From the NCBI RefSeq assembly GCF_004006235.1, contig NZ_CP034753.1, positions 1,240,001-1,304,000 of the forward strand: DNA of 64,000 bases, in the 5' to 3' direction. This document shows positions 8,564 to 17,536 of the stretch, one piece after another. The notes beneath the pieces were generated by a model, which saw only the letters and a program-made list of their open reading frames with translations, was not told the DNA's origin and did no database searches. The position numbers and the translations under genes are program-made. Each line of letters starts with the position of its first letter. Positions within the stretch are counted from its first letter, which is position 1. This DNA is from Agromyces sp. LHK192 (lineage in GTDB: Bacteria > Actinomycetota > Actinomycetes > Actinomycetales > Microbacteriaceae).

Positions 8564-10137
8564 CGGCGGGTCTCCGCAGGTGCCGGCGCCGGTGCAGGCG
8601 TCGGATCCGGCGCCTCCGTCAGCAGCCACGCGCCGCAGGCCAGCAGCAGGCACAGCACCAGGAAGGTCTGCATGAAGCCGAACGCGTCGTAGAAGAACAG
8701 CGCCGCCGTGTACCCGGCGCACGAGATCGCGATCGCGAAGGCGAGGAACGTGTGGCGGGGAGCCGCCTTCGACCGGAACGCGAAGACGAGCAGCATGATC
8801 GGCGGGGTCAGCACGAACACCGCGAGCCCGATGACGCCGAGCGCTCCCGTCTCGAGCAGGGTCCCGAGCACCTGGTTGTCGAGGATGTACGCGTTGCGAT
8901 CCTCGCCGATCACGATGCGCGAGCCCAGCCCGGTGCCGAAGAACGGGAACGCGGATGCCTCGCGCATCGCCGGCTCGAGGTCGGCGAGTCGCCCCGCCCC
9001 GCCCCATCCGGCGGACGTGTACTGCGACGCGATCAGCGAATCGACGTCGAAGAAGGAGCCGATCATCTCGCCGAAGATCTTCGGCTGGACCACCAGGCCC
9101 AAGAGCACCAACGGCAGCGCCAACAGCCCGAGCGCGACGGCCAACTGGGGTCTCAGGATGAGCGTCAGCAGGAACATCACGACGAGCACGATGACCGCCG
9201 TCCGCGAGATCGCCGCCACCACGCCCAGCAGCATCATCCCGACGGCGATGCCGTACACGATGCGCCGGTTGATCTCGTTGCGCGGCCAGCCCGCGTACTT
9301 CGCCAGGTAGATCGCGATCGGGATCAGCATGCACAGCAGCACCGCGAGCGCGATCGGATGCTGCGCCGACGCGTACGCCCGGGCGCCGCCCGCCCGCAGC
9401 GACTCGCCCTCCTCGCGCAGCAGCGTGAGCGGCAGCACGTTGCCGAGCAGGAGGAACACGTTCACCCGCGTCGCCTTCTCGACCAGGGCGAGGAACCCCA
9501 CGGCCGCGGCCGCCCAGACGAGGAACGTGAGCAGGAGCATCACGTGCCGCTCCTCGCGCAGGAGCTGCCGCGTCGTGAACAGGACGCTGAGCAGGAGCAG
9601 CAGGTTGACGAATGCACCGATGGCACCCCCGACGAGGCCCTGCTCGGCGAGCCCGGCGCCGTTCACCCACAGCGACGCGAGCATCGTGGTCAGGAAGATC
9701 CCGATCGGCCAGCCGAACCGCACGGGCCGCCACCGGAACGACGGATCGACCACCAGCGCCACCCCGACGGCGACGATGAGCGCGACGATCACCACCCGGT
9801 ACGGCTCGAGCGCGAACGGCAGCGGGATGGGCAGGGCGTACCGGCGGATCGGCACCAGCATGACGATCGCTGCGAGGGCGACCAGGCCACCCGTCCAGCT
9901 GAACACCAGCGTGCGGGTCAGGTACAGCAGCGCGACCGCGAGCATCGCACCGCCCGCCACGATCGGCGGGAGGACGAAGGCCGACCCGATCGCCGCGAAC
10001 GTCACGACGGCCGTCGCGACCGTCGCCCGGAGGTCGGTGCGGGCCGCCTCGCCGGGATCGACCCGCCGACCGCGCGGCGGCGCGTCTGGTCGAGACGTGG
10101 CCGGCGCCTCGGGCGGCGCCTCGGCGGAGCCTGCCAC
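8560..10137 (-). CDS. O-antigen polymerase/ligase-like membrane protein (Wzy/WaaL type)
   Basis: A 525-residue protein with about 11-12 membrane segments and a large outside loop around residues 350-420 containing FFGTGLGSRIVIGEDRN and NQVLGTLLETG. That arrangement is typical of the Wzy_C/O-antigen ligase superfamily. Its role would be joining flipped repeat units on the outer face of the membrane. The start is a GTG two bases after the stop of the chain-length gene. A proline/alanine repeat ends the protein. Polymerase and ligase cannot be separated by sequence; the Wzz-like neighbour favours polymerase. Confidence 0.85.
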   Translation of the reverse strand: MAGSAEAPPEAPATSRPDAPPRGRRVDPGEAARTDLRATVATAVVTFAAIGSAFVLPPIVAGGAMLAVALLYLTRTLVFSWTGGLVALAAIVMLVPIRRYALPIPLPFALEPYRVVIVALIVAVGVALVVDPSFRWRPVRFGWPIGIFLTTMLASLWVNGAGLAEQGLVGGAIGAFVNLLLLLSVLFTTRQLLREERHVMLLLTFLVWAAAAVGFLALVEKATRVNVFLLLGNVLPLTLLREEGESLRAGGARAYASAQHPIALAVLLCMLIPIAIYLAKYAGWPRNEINRRIVYGIAVGMMLLGVVAAISRTAVIVLVVMFLLTLILRPQLAVALGLLALPLVLLGLVVQPKIFGEMIGSFFDVDSLIASQYTSAGWGGAGRLADLEPAMREASAFPFFGTGLGSRIVIGEDRNAYILDNQVLGTLLETGALGVIGLAVFVLTPPIMLLVFAFRSKAAPRHTFLAFAIAISCAGYTAALFFYDAFGFMQTFLVLCLLLACGAWLLTEAPDPTPAPAPAPAETRR

Positions 10138-10139
10138 GA

Positions 10140-10985
10140 TCAGTCCGGACGCGAGTCGCCGGCGAGCACCGAGCGCCGCTCGCCCTCGAGCACCTCCTGC
10201 AGCTCGCGATCATCGAGTGTCGCCTCCGGGTCGCCGGGCGCGGACTCCGCCGGGGTCGTGCCGCCCGTGCGGGCGCGGTCGCGCCGGCGTCGACGGCTCC
10301 GCTTCATGGCGTCGAGCACGAACGCGAGGGCCACGAAGAGCAGGAACACCCCGAGCCCGGTGACGAGGATCGGGATGGCGGGATTCGAACCCGGCTCCGC
10401 CACTGCGTCGCCCTCCTTGACCGTGGTGAGCTCCACCCGGTTGTCCTCGGGGATCCCGGCCTCCTCCTGTTCCTCGAGCACGTAGTCCTGGAAGAGGTCG
10501 TTCGCGGTCCGCGAGATCTCCTCGGCGCGGGCGGGATCGCTCGAGACCCCGACGATGTCGAGGATGGGCAGGCTGAGCCGACCGGGGAACGACTCGTCGC
10601 CCGCCGGCTGCGTGGTCCGCCGCACGGCGGTGAGCGACTCGTCATCGGCGAACTCGCCGACCTCCGCCTGCACCCGCTCGGAGATCTCGGAGCCGGTGAC
10701 GAGGTAGGCGTACACGACCGCGGTCGACGAGAGATCTTGCTCGGTCGGTGCCGTGGTGCCCTCCTCGATCGTCTCGCCGGGCACGGATGCCTGGAACAAC
10801 GGGTTGTTCTCACTGCCGACGAGCACGGTCGTCGCCGCCGTGTAGGTCTGCTCGGCGCGACTCGTGATCGCGCCGTCCTTGATGGTGAACCCCGCGACGA
10901 GGGCCGCGAGGACCGCCACGACGAGGCCCACGACGAGGAGCCAGCGGGCGGACCAGAGGGTCTGGAGGTACTTGGGAACGTCCAT
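10140..10985 (-). CDS. Wzz-like chain-length determinant / capsular polysaccharide protein
   Basis: A 281-residue protein with two membrane segments, near residues 15-40 (WLLVVGLVVAVLAALVAG) and 210-232 (AIPILVTGLGVFLLFVALAFVL), and an outside domain between. This is the Wzz/CapA co-polymerase layout. There is no fused tyrosine kinase. The ATG at 10985 is preceded by GGAAGGAA, which fixes the start; the long frame upstream is spurious. It is the first gene of the minus-strand operon (chain length, polymerase, GT2, flippase, SGNH). The 264-base gap to the divergent glycosyltransferase should hold both promoters. Confidence 0.85.
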   Translation of the reverse strand: MDVPKYLQTLWSARWLLVVGLVVAVLAALVAGFTIKDGAITSRAEQTYTAATTVLVGSENNPLFQASVPGETIEEGTTAPTEQDLSSTAVVYAYLVTGSEISERVQAEVGEFADDESLTAVRRTTQPAGDESFPGRLSLPILDIVGVSSDPARAEEISRTANDLFQDYVLEEQEEAGIPEDNRVELTTVKEGDAVAEPGSNPAIPILVTGLGVFLLFVALAFVLDAMKRSRRRRRDRARTGGTTPAESAPGDPEATLDDRELQEVLEGERRSVLAGDSRPD

Positions 10986-11249
10986 GATCGAGACCGTTCC
11001 TTCCGGGTCGGACGATCGGTGCCGTGTGCGTACAAGGACAGGGCGCCGGTGCCCGAGAGCCGCGAAGAGCATGAGCGGCCCACGTCGCCATGATTCATCG
11101 CCGGCATTACCGACAGTTCCTCGGAAGATTGCGAGCGTGTAAATCCTCCGCGACGATTCGGCGACCAGACGCCCTGCGCCCTTGCGGGGCCGGCGTCGCA
11201 TGGGTTCTCATGAGTCCACCCCGACGAGCCACCTCGAGTGAGGGTCCAG

Positions 11250-12503
11250 ATGACGGACGCAACCCACCGCACGGCGAGGGCTCAGGATCGACTGAGGATC
11301 CTGTACAGCTTCCCTCATCCCATCGGCGCGCCCGGCATCGGGTGGACCGCCTGGAACCAGGTCGTCGAGCTCATCGCCGACGGGCACGAGGTCCACGTCG
11401 TCGCCGCGGCATTCGCCAAGCCGGTCGACGGCGCCGCTTCGCGCCACACGACGATGAGCATCGCGGGCCGTCGTGTCCCGCACCGCCTGCTCGGCGGCGA
11501 TCGCGCCTACGACCTGCACGACCGGCGAGCCGAACGCCTCCTGCGCAGGCTCGCGCCCGACATCGTCCACGGATGGCCGCTCGGCTGCCGGCGGACCTGC
11601 GAGTCCGCGCGCGAACTCGGCATCGCCTCGGTGCGCGAGGCCCCCAACACCCACACGGCGCACGCCTACGCCGTGGTCGCCCGCGAGATCGAGCTGCTCG
11701 GCATCGAGATGCCGCACGGCGCCTCGCACACCTTCAACTCCGAGCGCCTGGCGATCGAGGAGCGGGAGTGGGCCGCGGCCACCGCCGTGCTGGCGCCCTC
11801 CGAGACGGTGGCGAACACCTTCGCGGAACGCGGCCTCGCGCCCGAGCGGCTGCTCCGGCATCGGTACGGCGCGCGGCCCGAACCGGGCCCGGTCGCGGAG
11901 CGACGCCCGGACCGCCCGTTCACGGCCGTGTTCCTCGGGCGGGGAGAACCGCGCAAGGGCCTGCACCATGCGCTGCGCGCCTGGCTGTCGAGCAGCGCCT
12001 GCGACGGCGGGCGGTTCCTCATCCACGGTTCGCTGGTGCCCGCCTACCGGGAGTCCCTGCAGGCCATGCTCGACCACCCGAGCGTCGAGTACCGCGGATT
12101 CGCCGACGATCCGCGGGCCGTGCTCGCCGACGCCGACGTCCTGCTGCTGCCCACCGTCGAGGAGGGCAGCGCGCTCGTCACCTACGAGGCGCAGCTCGCC
12201 GGATGCGTCCCGCTCGTCTCGACGGCCGCCGGCGCGCTGCTCACCGACAGCGTGCACGGACTGCTGCACCGTCCCGGCGACGTCGCGACGCTCGCCGCGC
12301 AGCTCGACCGGCTCTCGGCCGACCCGGCGGCACTGGCCCGCATGCGCGCCAACGCGCTCGCGCACGCGGAGGAGCTCACCTGGGCGGCCGCCAACGTCAC
12401 GTTGGTCGGCGCCTACCGTGCGGCGATCGGGCTCGCCGAGCTCGAGGCATCCGTCGCCCGACCGACCGCAGCGGAAGGAGCGGGCCATGCCGTCGCCGAG
12501 TGA
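11250..12503 (+). CDS. Glycosyltransferase family 4
   Basis: A 417-residue GT-B enzyme. The acceptor side begins RILYSFPHPIGAPGIGWTAW and has APNTHTAHAY. The donor side has FLGRGEPRKGLHHALRAW and the EX7E motif in EEGSALVTYEAQLAG, typical of retaining GT4 enzymes. ATG at 11250 was preferred over a GTG at 11238 because AGTGAGGG sits at the right distance. It opens the plus-strand operon running to about 19.2 kb. Sugar specificity unknown. Confidence 0.87.
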   Translation: MTDATHRTARAQDRLRILYSFPHPIGAPGIGWTAWNQVVELIADGHEVHVVAAAFAKPVDGAASRHTTMSIAGRRVPHRLLGGDRAYDLHDRRAERLLRRLAPDIVHGWPLGCRRTCESARELGIASVREAPNTHTAHAYAVVAREIELLGIEMPHGASHTFNSERLAIEEREWAAATAVLAPSETVANTFAERGLAPERLLRHRYGARPEPGPVAERRPDRPFTAVFLGRGEPRKGLHHALRAWLSSSACDGGRFLIHGSLVPAYRESLQAMLDHPSVEYRGFADDPRAVLADADVLLLPTVEEGSALVTYEAQLAGCVPLVSTAAGALLTDSVHGLLHRPGDVATLAAQLDRLSADPAALARMRANALAHAEELTWAAANVTLVGAYRAAIGLAELEASVARPTAAEGAGHAVAE

Positions 12504-13428
12504 GCTCGCCGTGATCGTCTGCTCGCGCGAGCGCGCCGACATGCTGGCGCGCTCGCTGGCGTCCATCGTCGCGGCGACGCCCCCGGCGGTCGACGTCATC
12601 GTCGTCGACTCGGCCTCGACCACGACGGCCACCATGGACGCCGCCGCCTCGGCCGGCGTCCGCGTCGTGCGGTCCGACGTGAAGGGCCTCTCGATCGCGC
12701 GGAACCTCGGCGTCGCATCGACCGACCGGCCGATCGTGCTGTTCACCGACGACGACTGCGTGGCGCTCGACGGCTGGACGGACGCCGTGCTGCGGAACTT
12801 CGACGACCCGCGCGTCGGCGTCGTCACCGGACGCATGCTCGACCACACGCTCGTCACCGCGTCGGGCACGGATCCGGCCCCCGCCCGGGTCGACCGCATC
12901 GAACGGATCCTCGGCGGGCTCGACGGCGGCCACGGAGCCCTCATGGCGTTCCGCCGCGAGGCCGTCGACCGGATCGGCGGGTTCGACGACGTGCTCGGAG
13001 CCGGGCGCGAGTTCGCCGGAGCCGAGGACCTCGACGCCTTCTGCCGGGTGATCGCCGCCGGATTCGTGCTCGTCCGCGACGAGCGCGCCGTCGTGCACCA
13101 CGTGAACACGCGCGAGGGCGAGGAGTACACCCGGCTCTACCGCGGGTACGGCCTCGGCCTCGGCGCGATGACCGCGAAGTGGGTGCGGTTCCGCCCCGCG
13201 TCCGGTGTCGCGATGCTGTTCGTGCTGCTCAAGCGGACGGTCGTCCGGGCGGTGCGCCATGCCCGCCACGCGCGGCGCGGCGCCGCCGATCGCGCCATGC
13301 TGCGCGGCATCCTCAGCGGGTTCGCCCGCGCCACCCGAATGCGGCTCGATGGCGAGCGCTTCGTCGATGACCATCGACCGACGCCCGTCCTCCCGGCCGC
13401 CGCGCCGGGGAGGTCGGGTCCGATCTGA
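12487..13428 (+). CDS. Glycosyltransferase family 2
   Basis: A 313-residue inverting GT-A enzyme. VIVCSRERADMLARSLASI opens the fold, and LFTDDDCVALDGW carries the DXD metal-binding residues near residue 86. GAEDLDAFCR fits the usual catalytic acidic motif. Its start lies inside the end of the previous gene (17-base overlap) behind GAAGGAG. It probably extends the repeat unit. Confidence 0.87.
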   Translation: MPSPSELAVIVCSRERADMLARSLASIVAATPPAVDVIVVDSASTTTATMDAAASAGVRVVRSDVKGLSIARNLGVASTDRPIVLFTDDDCVALDGWTDAVLRNFDDPRVGVVTGRMLDHTLVTASGTDPAPARVDRIERILGGLDGGHGALMAFRREAVDRIGGFDDVLGAGREFAGAEDLDAFCRVIAAGFVLVRDERAVVHHVNTREGEEYTRLYRGYGLGLGAMTAKWVRFRPASGVAMLFVLLKRTVVRAVRHARHARRGAADRAMLRGILSGFARATRMRLDGERFVDDHRPTPVLPAAAPGRSGPI

Positions 13429-13438
13429 GGAGGGCCCG

Positions 13439-14812
13439 ATGGCCGCAACCCGTGCCGACGTCGAGCTGATGGCCACGCTCGACGAGAAGTTCATCGCGAA
13501 CACGGTCGCCTTCGAGGCGGCGAGGCCGTCGTGCGCGATCGTCGTCGACGGGGCGGCGCTGCGCCGCCCCGACGGCACGATCGACCGCGAGCTCGTCCGT
13601 GCCGTGTTCCGGCGGGCCGTCGACCGCATGCCCGCGCTCGGCATGCGGGTGCGGCGCGCGCCGCTCGGCCTGACGGCGCCGTTCTGGGTGCCGGCGACCG
13701 AGGTCGACTTCGACTTCCACGTGCGCTTCCCAGGCGGCGTCGTGCCCGACGGCCCCGATCGCGCCGAGACCTTCTCGGGGCGGCGGAACGGCGAGATGCG
13801 ACTCGATCGGCCGCTGTGGGACTTCATGGCGGTCGAGCTCGAGTCGGGCGACGTCGCGCTCGTCGGGCGGGTGCAGCACGCCCTCGGCGACGGCATCTAC
13901 GGCCTTCGGGTGATCGACTCGCTCGTCGAGACCGAACCGTTCGATCCGTTCGATTCCGAGGGCGAGGGCGAGGGAGCGGCATCCGATCACGGCGGCGGCG
14001 CCGGCACGCCCGAGCCCGCCGCGCCGGCCGGCCCGCGCACCGGCGCCGGCCTCCTGATCGCGGCCGGACGCGACTGGTGGGCCGCGCAGGACGGCATCGG
14101 CGGCGCGTGGCGCGAGTACACCCGCAAGCCCTTCCGGCGCCGCCTGCGACGCTGGGGCGGCCGCCTCGCACGGCCGGTGAAGGACGTCGTCATCGAACGT
14201 CGTGGGCTGGTCGAGCGGATGCTGCCCGCCCGCCACTCCGCGATCGCCGAGTTCGCGCTCGCCGACCTCCGGGCGGCCGCGCGCGCGGCCGGCGGCACGG
14301 TGAGCGACCTCACCGTCGCGCTCGCCCTGCGTGCCGTCGCCCGGGTGCTCCCCGACGAACCGGCGCTGCTCGTGCCGATCTCGCGCCGGGATCGGGCGAC
14401 CGGCGGCAACCAGCGCAACCACATCGTCATGACGCGGGTCACCGCCCCGCGCGAGGCCACGATCGCGGAGACCGTCGCGATGGTCGCCGAGCAGGTCGCC
14501 GCGGCACGCGACGGCGAGGCGGGCGCAGGGCCCATGCACCCGCGCGCGGGGTACGCGTCGTACCTGCCCTGGCGCCCGCGCGCCGCCCACTTCGGACCCG
14601 CACCCGTGCGGTCGGTCACGCTCTGGCCCGTCCTCGAACCGGCCGACGCGATCGCGATCTTCGCCTCGTCGTACCACCGCGGCTACACGCTCGCGGTCAC
14701 CGCGAGGACCGACGTCGACCTCGGACCGGTCGTCGAAGAGTTCCGGGAGGCGATCGCGGCGCTCACGGAGCCCGTTGCCCCCGTGCACGAGCCGGAAGCG
14801 GTGGGCGCATGA
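13439..14812 (+). CDS. WS/DGAT-like (condensation superfamily) acyltransferase
   Basis: A 457-residue protein resembling wax ester synthase/diacylglycerol acyltransferases and PapA-type enzymes of the CoA-dependent acyltransferase superfamily. The usual HHXXXDG motif appears as QHALGDG near residue 146: the second, catalytic His and the Asp-Gly are kept, and the first His is Gln. A C-terminal [16 protein letters not shown] segment matches the second half of the fold. Inside a polysaccharide locus it may acylate a sugar or lipid-linked glycan rather than make storage lipid; this is inference. ATG follows GAGGAGGG, and its end overlaps the next start by ATGA. Confidence 0.75.
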   Translation: MAATRADVELMATLDEKFIANTVAFEAARPSCAIVVDGAALRRPDGTIDRELVRAVFRRAVDRMPALGMRVRRAPLGLTAPFWVPATEVDFDFHVRFPGGVVPDGPDRAETFSGRRNGEMRLDRPLWDFMAVELESGDVALVGRVQHALGDGIYGLRVIDSLVETEPFDPFDSEGEGEGAASDHGGGAGTPEPAAPAGPRTGAGLLIAAGRDWWAAQDGIGGAWREYTRKPFRRRLRRWGGRLARPVKDVVIERRGLVERMLPARHSAIAEFALADLRAAARAAGGTVSDLTVALALRAVARVLPDEPALLVPISRRDRATGGNQRNHIVMTRVTAPREATIAETVAMVAEQVAAARDGEAGAGPMHPRAGYASYLPWRPRAAHFGPAPVRSVTLWPVLEPADAIAIFASSYHRGYTLAVTARTDVDLGPVVEEFREAIAALTEPVAPVHEPEAVGA

Positions 14813-15420
14813 GCCGCGCCCTGGGATTCCTCAGGTCGATCGCCGACCCTCGCGTCTGGGCGCACTCGCTGCGCCTCGCGCACTTCTCGGCGTACTCGCA
14901 CGTGCAGCAGGTGCGCCGGCTGCACCGCGGCGCCGACGTGAGCTTCGCCCCGAACGTCTCGTTCCGCAACGCCGAGCGCATCACCATCGGAGCGGGTACC
15001 CACATCGGCGAGCACTCGGTCATCTGGGCCGGCAACTCCACCGGTCGCATCGTCTTCGGCGACCACTGCCTGCTCGCGCCGAACGTCACCATCACGGCGT
15101 CGAACTACGGGATCGAACAGGGCACGCCGGTCATGCACCAGCCCAAGGTCGAGCGCGACGTGCGGATCGGCCGCGACGTCTGGCTGGGGGCCAACGTCGT
15201 CGTCGTCGCCGGGGTCACGATCGGCGACGGCGCGATCGTCGGGGCCGGCGCGGTCGTCACGAAGGACCTTCCGGCGAACTGCATCGCCGGCGGCGTCCCG
15301 GCGAAGGTGATCGGGCGACGGCCCGAGCCCGCATCCGCGGTGGAGCCTGCGGACGAAGCAGCGGAGGAACTCGCCGGAGCGGCATCCGTCGTCCGCGTAC
15401 CGGGGGAGCGCGCCGCGTGA
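14809..15420 (+). CDS. Hexapeptide-repeat acyltransferase (WcaF-like)
   Basis: A 203-residue left-handed beta-helix enzyme: [38 protein letters not shown], then [50 protein letters not shown] resembles the substrate loop of the sugar O-acetyltransferases. An acidic tail of about 30 residues follows the helix. It is coupled on both sides (ATGA with the gene before, GTGA with the gene after). Probable O-acetyltransferase of the repeat unit. Confidence 0.85.
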   Translation: MSRALGFLRSIADPRVWAHSLRLAHFSAYSHVQQVRRLHRGADVSFAPNVSFRNAERITIGAGTHIGEHSVIWAGNSTGRIVFGDHCLLAPNVTITASNYGIEQGTPVMHQPKVERDVRIGRDVWLGANVVVVAGVTIGDGAIVGAGAVVTKDLPANCIAGGVPAKVIGRRPEPASAVEPADEAAEELAGAASVVRVPGERAA

Positions 15421-16376
15421 TCGCGCTCGTCAGCATCATCCTCGTGAGCTACGAGACGCGCGAGGCGACGCTCGAATGCCTCGCGTCGATCGCCTCCGCG
15501 CACCGCGGCGTGCCGATCGAGGTGGTCGTCGTCGACAACGCGTCCGGCGACGGCAGCGCCGCCGCGATCCGCGAGGCGCACCCCGACACGATCGTCGTCG
15601 AAGCCGGTGCGAACCTCGGATTCGCCAGGGCCGTCGAGCTCGGCGTCGCCGCGTCCACCGGCGACGCCGTCCTCCTGCTCAACCCCGACACCCTCCTGCT
15701 GCCGGGATCGCTGCAGCGACTCGTCGACTTCGCCGACGCGAACCCGGCCCACGGCGTCTACGGCGGCCGCACGCTGCGGCCCGACGGCACCCTCGATCCC
15801 AGTTCGTGCTGGGGCGAGCCCACGCTGTGGTCGCTGGCCTGCTTCGCGACCGGGTTGTCGACGGCGTTCCGGCACTCGACGCTCTTCGACCCGGAATCGC
15901 TCGGCCGGTGGCGACGCGACAGCGTCCGCGAGGTCCCGGTCATCACCGGATGCCTCCTGCTGGCCAGGCGGGCCGACTGGGATCGCATCGGCGGGATGGA
16001 CGAACGGTTCTTCCTCTACGGCGAGGACGCCGAGTTCTCGAGTCGCGCGCGCCGGCGCGGCTACCGGCCCGTCATCGTGCCCGACGCGGTCATCGTGCAC
16101 GAGGTCGGGGGCTCGACGTCGTCGAAGGGACGCAAGATGTGCATGGTGATGGCCGGGAAGGCCACGCTGCTCCGGCTCACCTGGCGACCCGCCGCGGCCG
16201 GCCTCGGCGTCGCCCTGCTCCAGGCGGGCGCCGGGCTCCGGGCCGCCCTCGAGCAGGTCACCGGGACGGAGCCCGACTGGTCGATCGTGTGGCGCCGACG
16301 CGCCGACTGGCGCACCGGCTACCCGGAGGCGGAGCGGACGCTGTTCGGCCTCGAGGCCAGCGAGGTCGCCGCGTGA
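15417..16376 (+). CDS. Glycosyltransferase family 2 (rhamnosyltransferase-like)
   Basis: A 319-residue protein starting at a GTG that overlaps the previous stop. [32 protein letters not shown] and [14 protein letters not shown] match the rhamnosyltransferase-like (WbbL/RfbF) branch of GT2. [20 protein letters not shown] is the usual acidic catalytic region. It probably adds a deoxyhexose to the repeat unit; the sugar is inferred from family only. Confidence 0.87.
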   Translation: MIALVSIILVSYETREATLECLASIASAHRGVPIEVVVVDNASGDGSAAAIREAHPDTIVVEAGANLGFARAVELGVAASTGDAVLLLNPDTLLLPGSLQRLVDFADANPAHGVYGGRTLRPDGTLDPSSCWGEPTLWSLACFATGLSTAFRHSTLFDPESLGRWRRDSVREVPVITGCLLLARRADWDRIGGMDERFFLYGEDAEFSSRARRRGYRPVIVPDAVIVHEVGGSTSSKGRKMCMVMAGKATLLRLTWRPAAAGLGVALLQAGAGLRAALEQVTGTEPDWSIVWRRRADWRTGYPEAERTLFGLEASEVAA

Positions 16377-17536
16377 GCCCGCGGCGGCTGCGGGTCGAGG
16401 CCGAGCCCGCGTTCCGCACCGCGAGGGCGAATCCGTACAACGCCGACCTGGCGCGCAGCCTGCAACGCGCGGGCGCCGACGTGCGCGACCTCTCGTACCT
16501 GCGGCTGCTCGCGCGGCGGACGGACATCGTGCACCTGCACTGGCCCGACCTGACCTTCCTCTCCGGGCATCGCACCTGGCGCATCAGCGCCAGGCTTACG
16601 CTCTTCTTCGGCTTCCTCCGCGTGGCCAGGGCGCGAGGCACGAGGCTCGTGTGGACCGTGCACAACGTCGAATCGCACGAGCAGCGCGCGACGCCGCGAT
16701 TGCGCGCCCGGTACCGGCACCTGCTGCTCGGCGCGGTCGACGGGGTCATCGCGCTCACCGACGACGGCGTGGATGCCGCCCGCCGCGCCTACCCGGAACT
16801 CCGGGACGTGCCGGCGTTCGTCACCCCCCACGGGCACTACCGCGATGCGTACGACTTCTCCGAGTCGCGCGCCCGAGCCCGCGAGCACACCGGACTCCCG
16901 CGGGGCGCCACCGTCATCGCGAGCGTGGGCATGATCCGGCCGTACAAGAACGTGCCGCACCTGCTGGAGGTCGCGGCCGGGGTCGGCGATGCAGACCTGC
17001 GCGTCGTCGTCGCGGGCAAGCCGGCGACGCCCGGACTCGCCGCCGAGCTCGCCGCCGCCGCCGAACGCGACCGGCGGGTCGTCTACGATCCGGGCTTCCA
17101 GTCCGACGAGCGCCTCGCGCGGTGGCTGCGTGCGGCCGACCTCGTCGTCCTGCCGTACACGCGGATCCAGAACTCCGGGTCCGCGATCCTCGCCCTCTCG
17201 GCGGGGCGTCCCGTGCTCGTCCCCGCGATCGGGGCGATGCGCGAGCTCGCCGGCCTCGTCGGCGCCGACTGGGTGCGCTGCTACGACGGCGAACTCGACG
17301 CCGCAACGCTCGCCGACGCGGTCGAGTGGGCGCGCGCACCTCGGCCCGAGGCGCCCGACCTCGCCGAACTCGACTGGCCGCGGATCGCCGACCGCACCCT
17401 CGAGGCCTACCGCACCGTGCTCGACCACGACCGGCCGAGCCGGAGCACCGAGACCCTGCACGACGCGCCGCCCGACGACCGATCCGCGTCCAACCGACAC
17501 ACCGAATCCCATCTCCAACCCGTCAGGAGCCGATGA
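16373..17536 (+). CDS. Glycosyltransferase, GT-B fold
   Basis: A 387-residue protein with a GTG start overlapping the preceding stop. TVHNVESHEQR and VASVGMIRPYKNVPHLLEVA are typical of GT4-like enzymes. The donor loop reads PYTRIQNSGSAILALSAGRPVLVP, so the classic EX7E glutamate is replaced by Gln/Asn-Ser. That is seen in the GumK-like/EpsE-like branch working on short lipid-linked glycans. Its final codons overlap the start of the secreted protease (ATGATGA), tying that protease to the operon. Confidence 0.82.
   Translation: MSPRRLRVEAEPAFRTARANPYNADLARSLQRAGADVRDLSYLRLLARRTDIVHLHWPDLTFLSGHRTWRISARLTLFFGFLRVARARGTRLVWTVHNVESHEQRATPRLRARYRHLLLGAVDGVIALTDDGVDAARRAYPELRDVPAFVTPHGHYRDAYDFSESRARAREHTGLPRGATVIASVGMIRPYKNVPHLLEVAAGVGDADLRVVVAGKPATPGLAAELAAAAERDRRVVYDPGFQSDERLARWLRAADLVVLPYTRIQNSGSAILALSAGRPVLVPAIGAMRELAGLVGADWVRCYDGELDAATLADAVEWARAPRPEAPDLAELDWPRIADRTLEAYRTVLDHDRPSRSTETLHDAPPDDRSASNRHTESHLQPVRSR

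Noticed and set aside
6150..10485. Several 350-570 codon plus-strand frames over the polymerase and flippase genes
   Set aside because: Shadow frames, rich in Arg, Gln, His and Glu, without membrane segments or motifs; the minus strand has a coherent operon with coupled starts.
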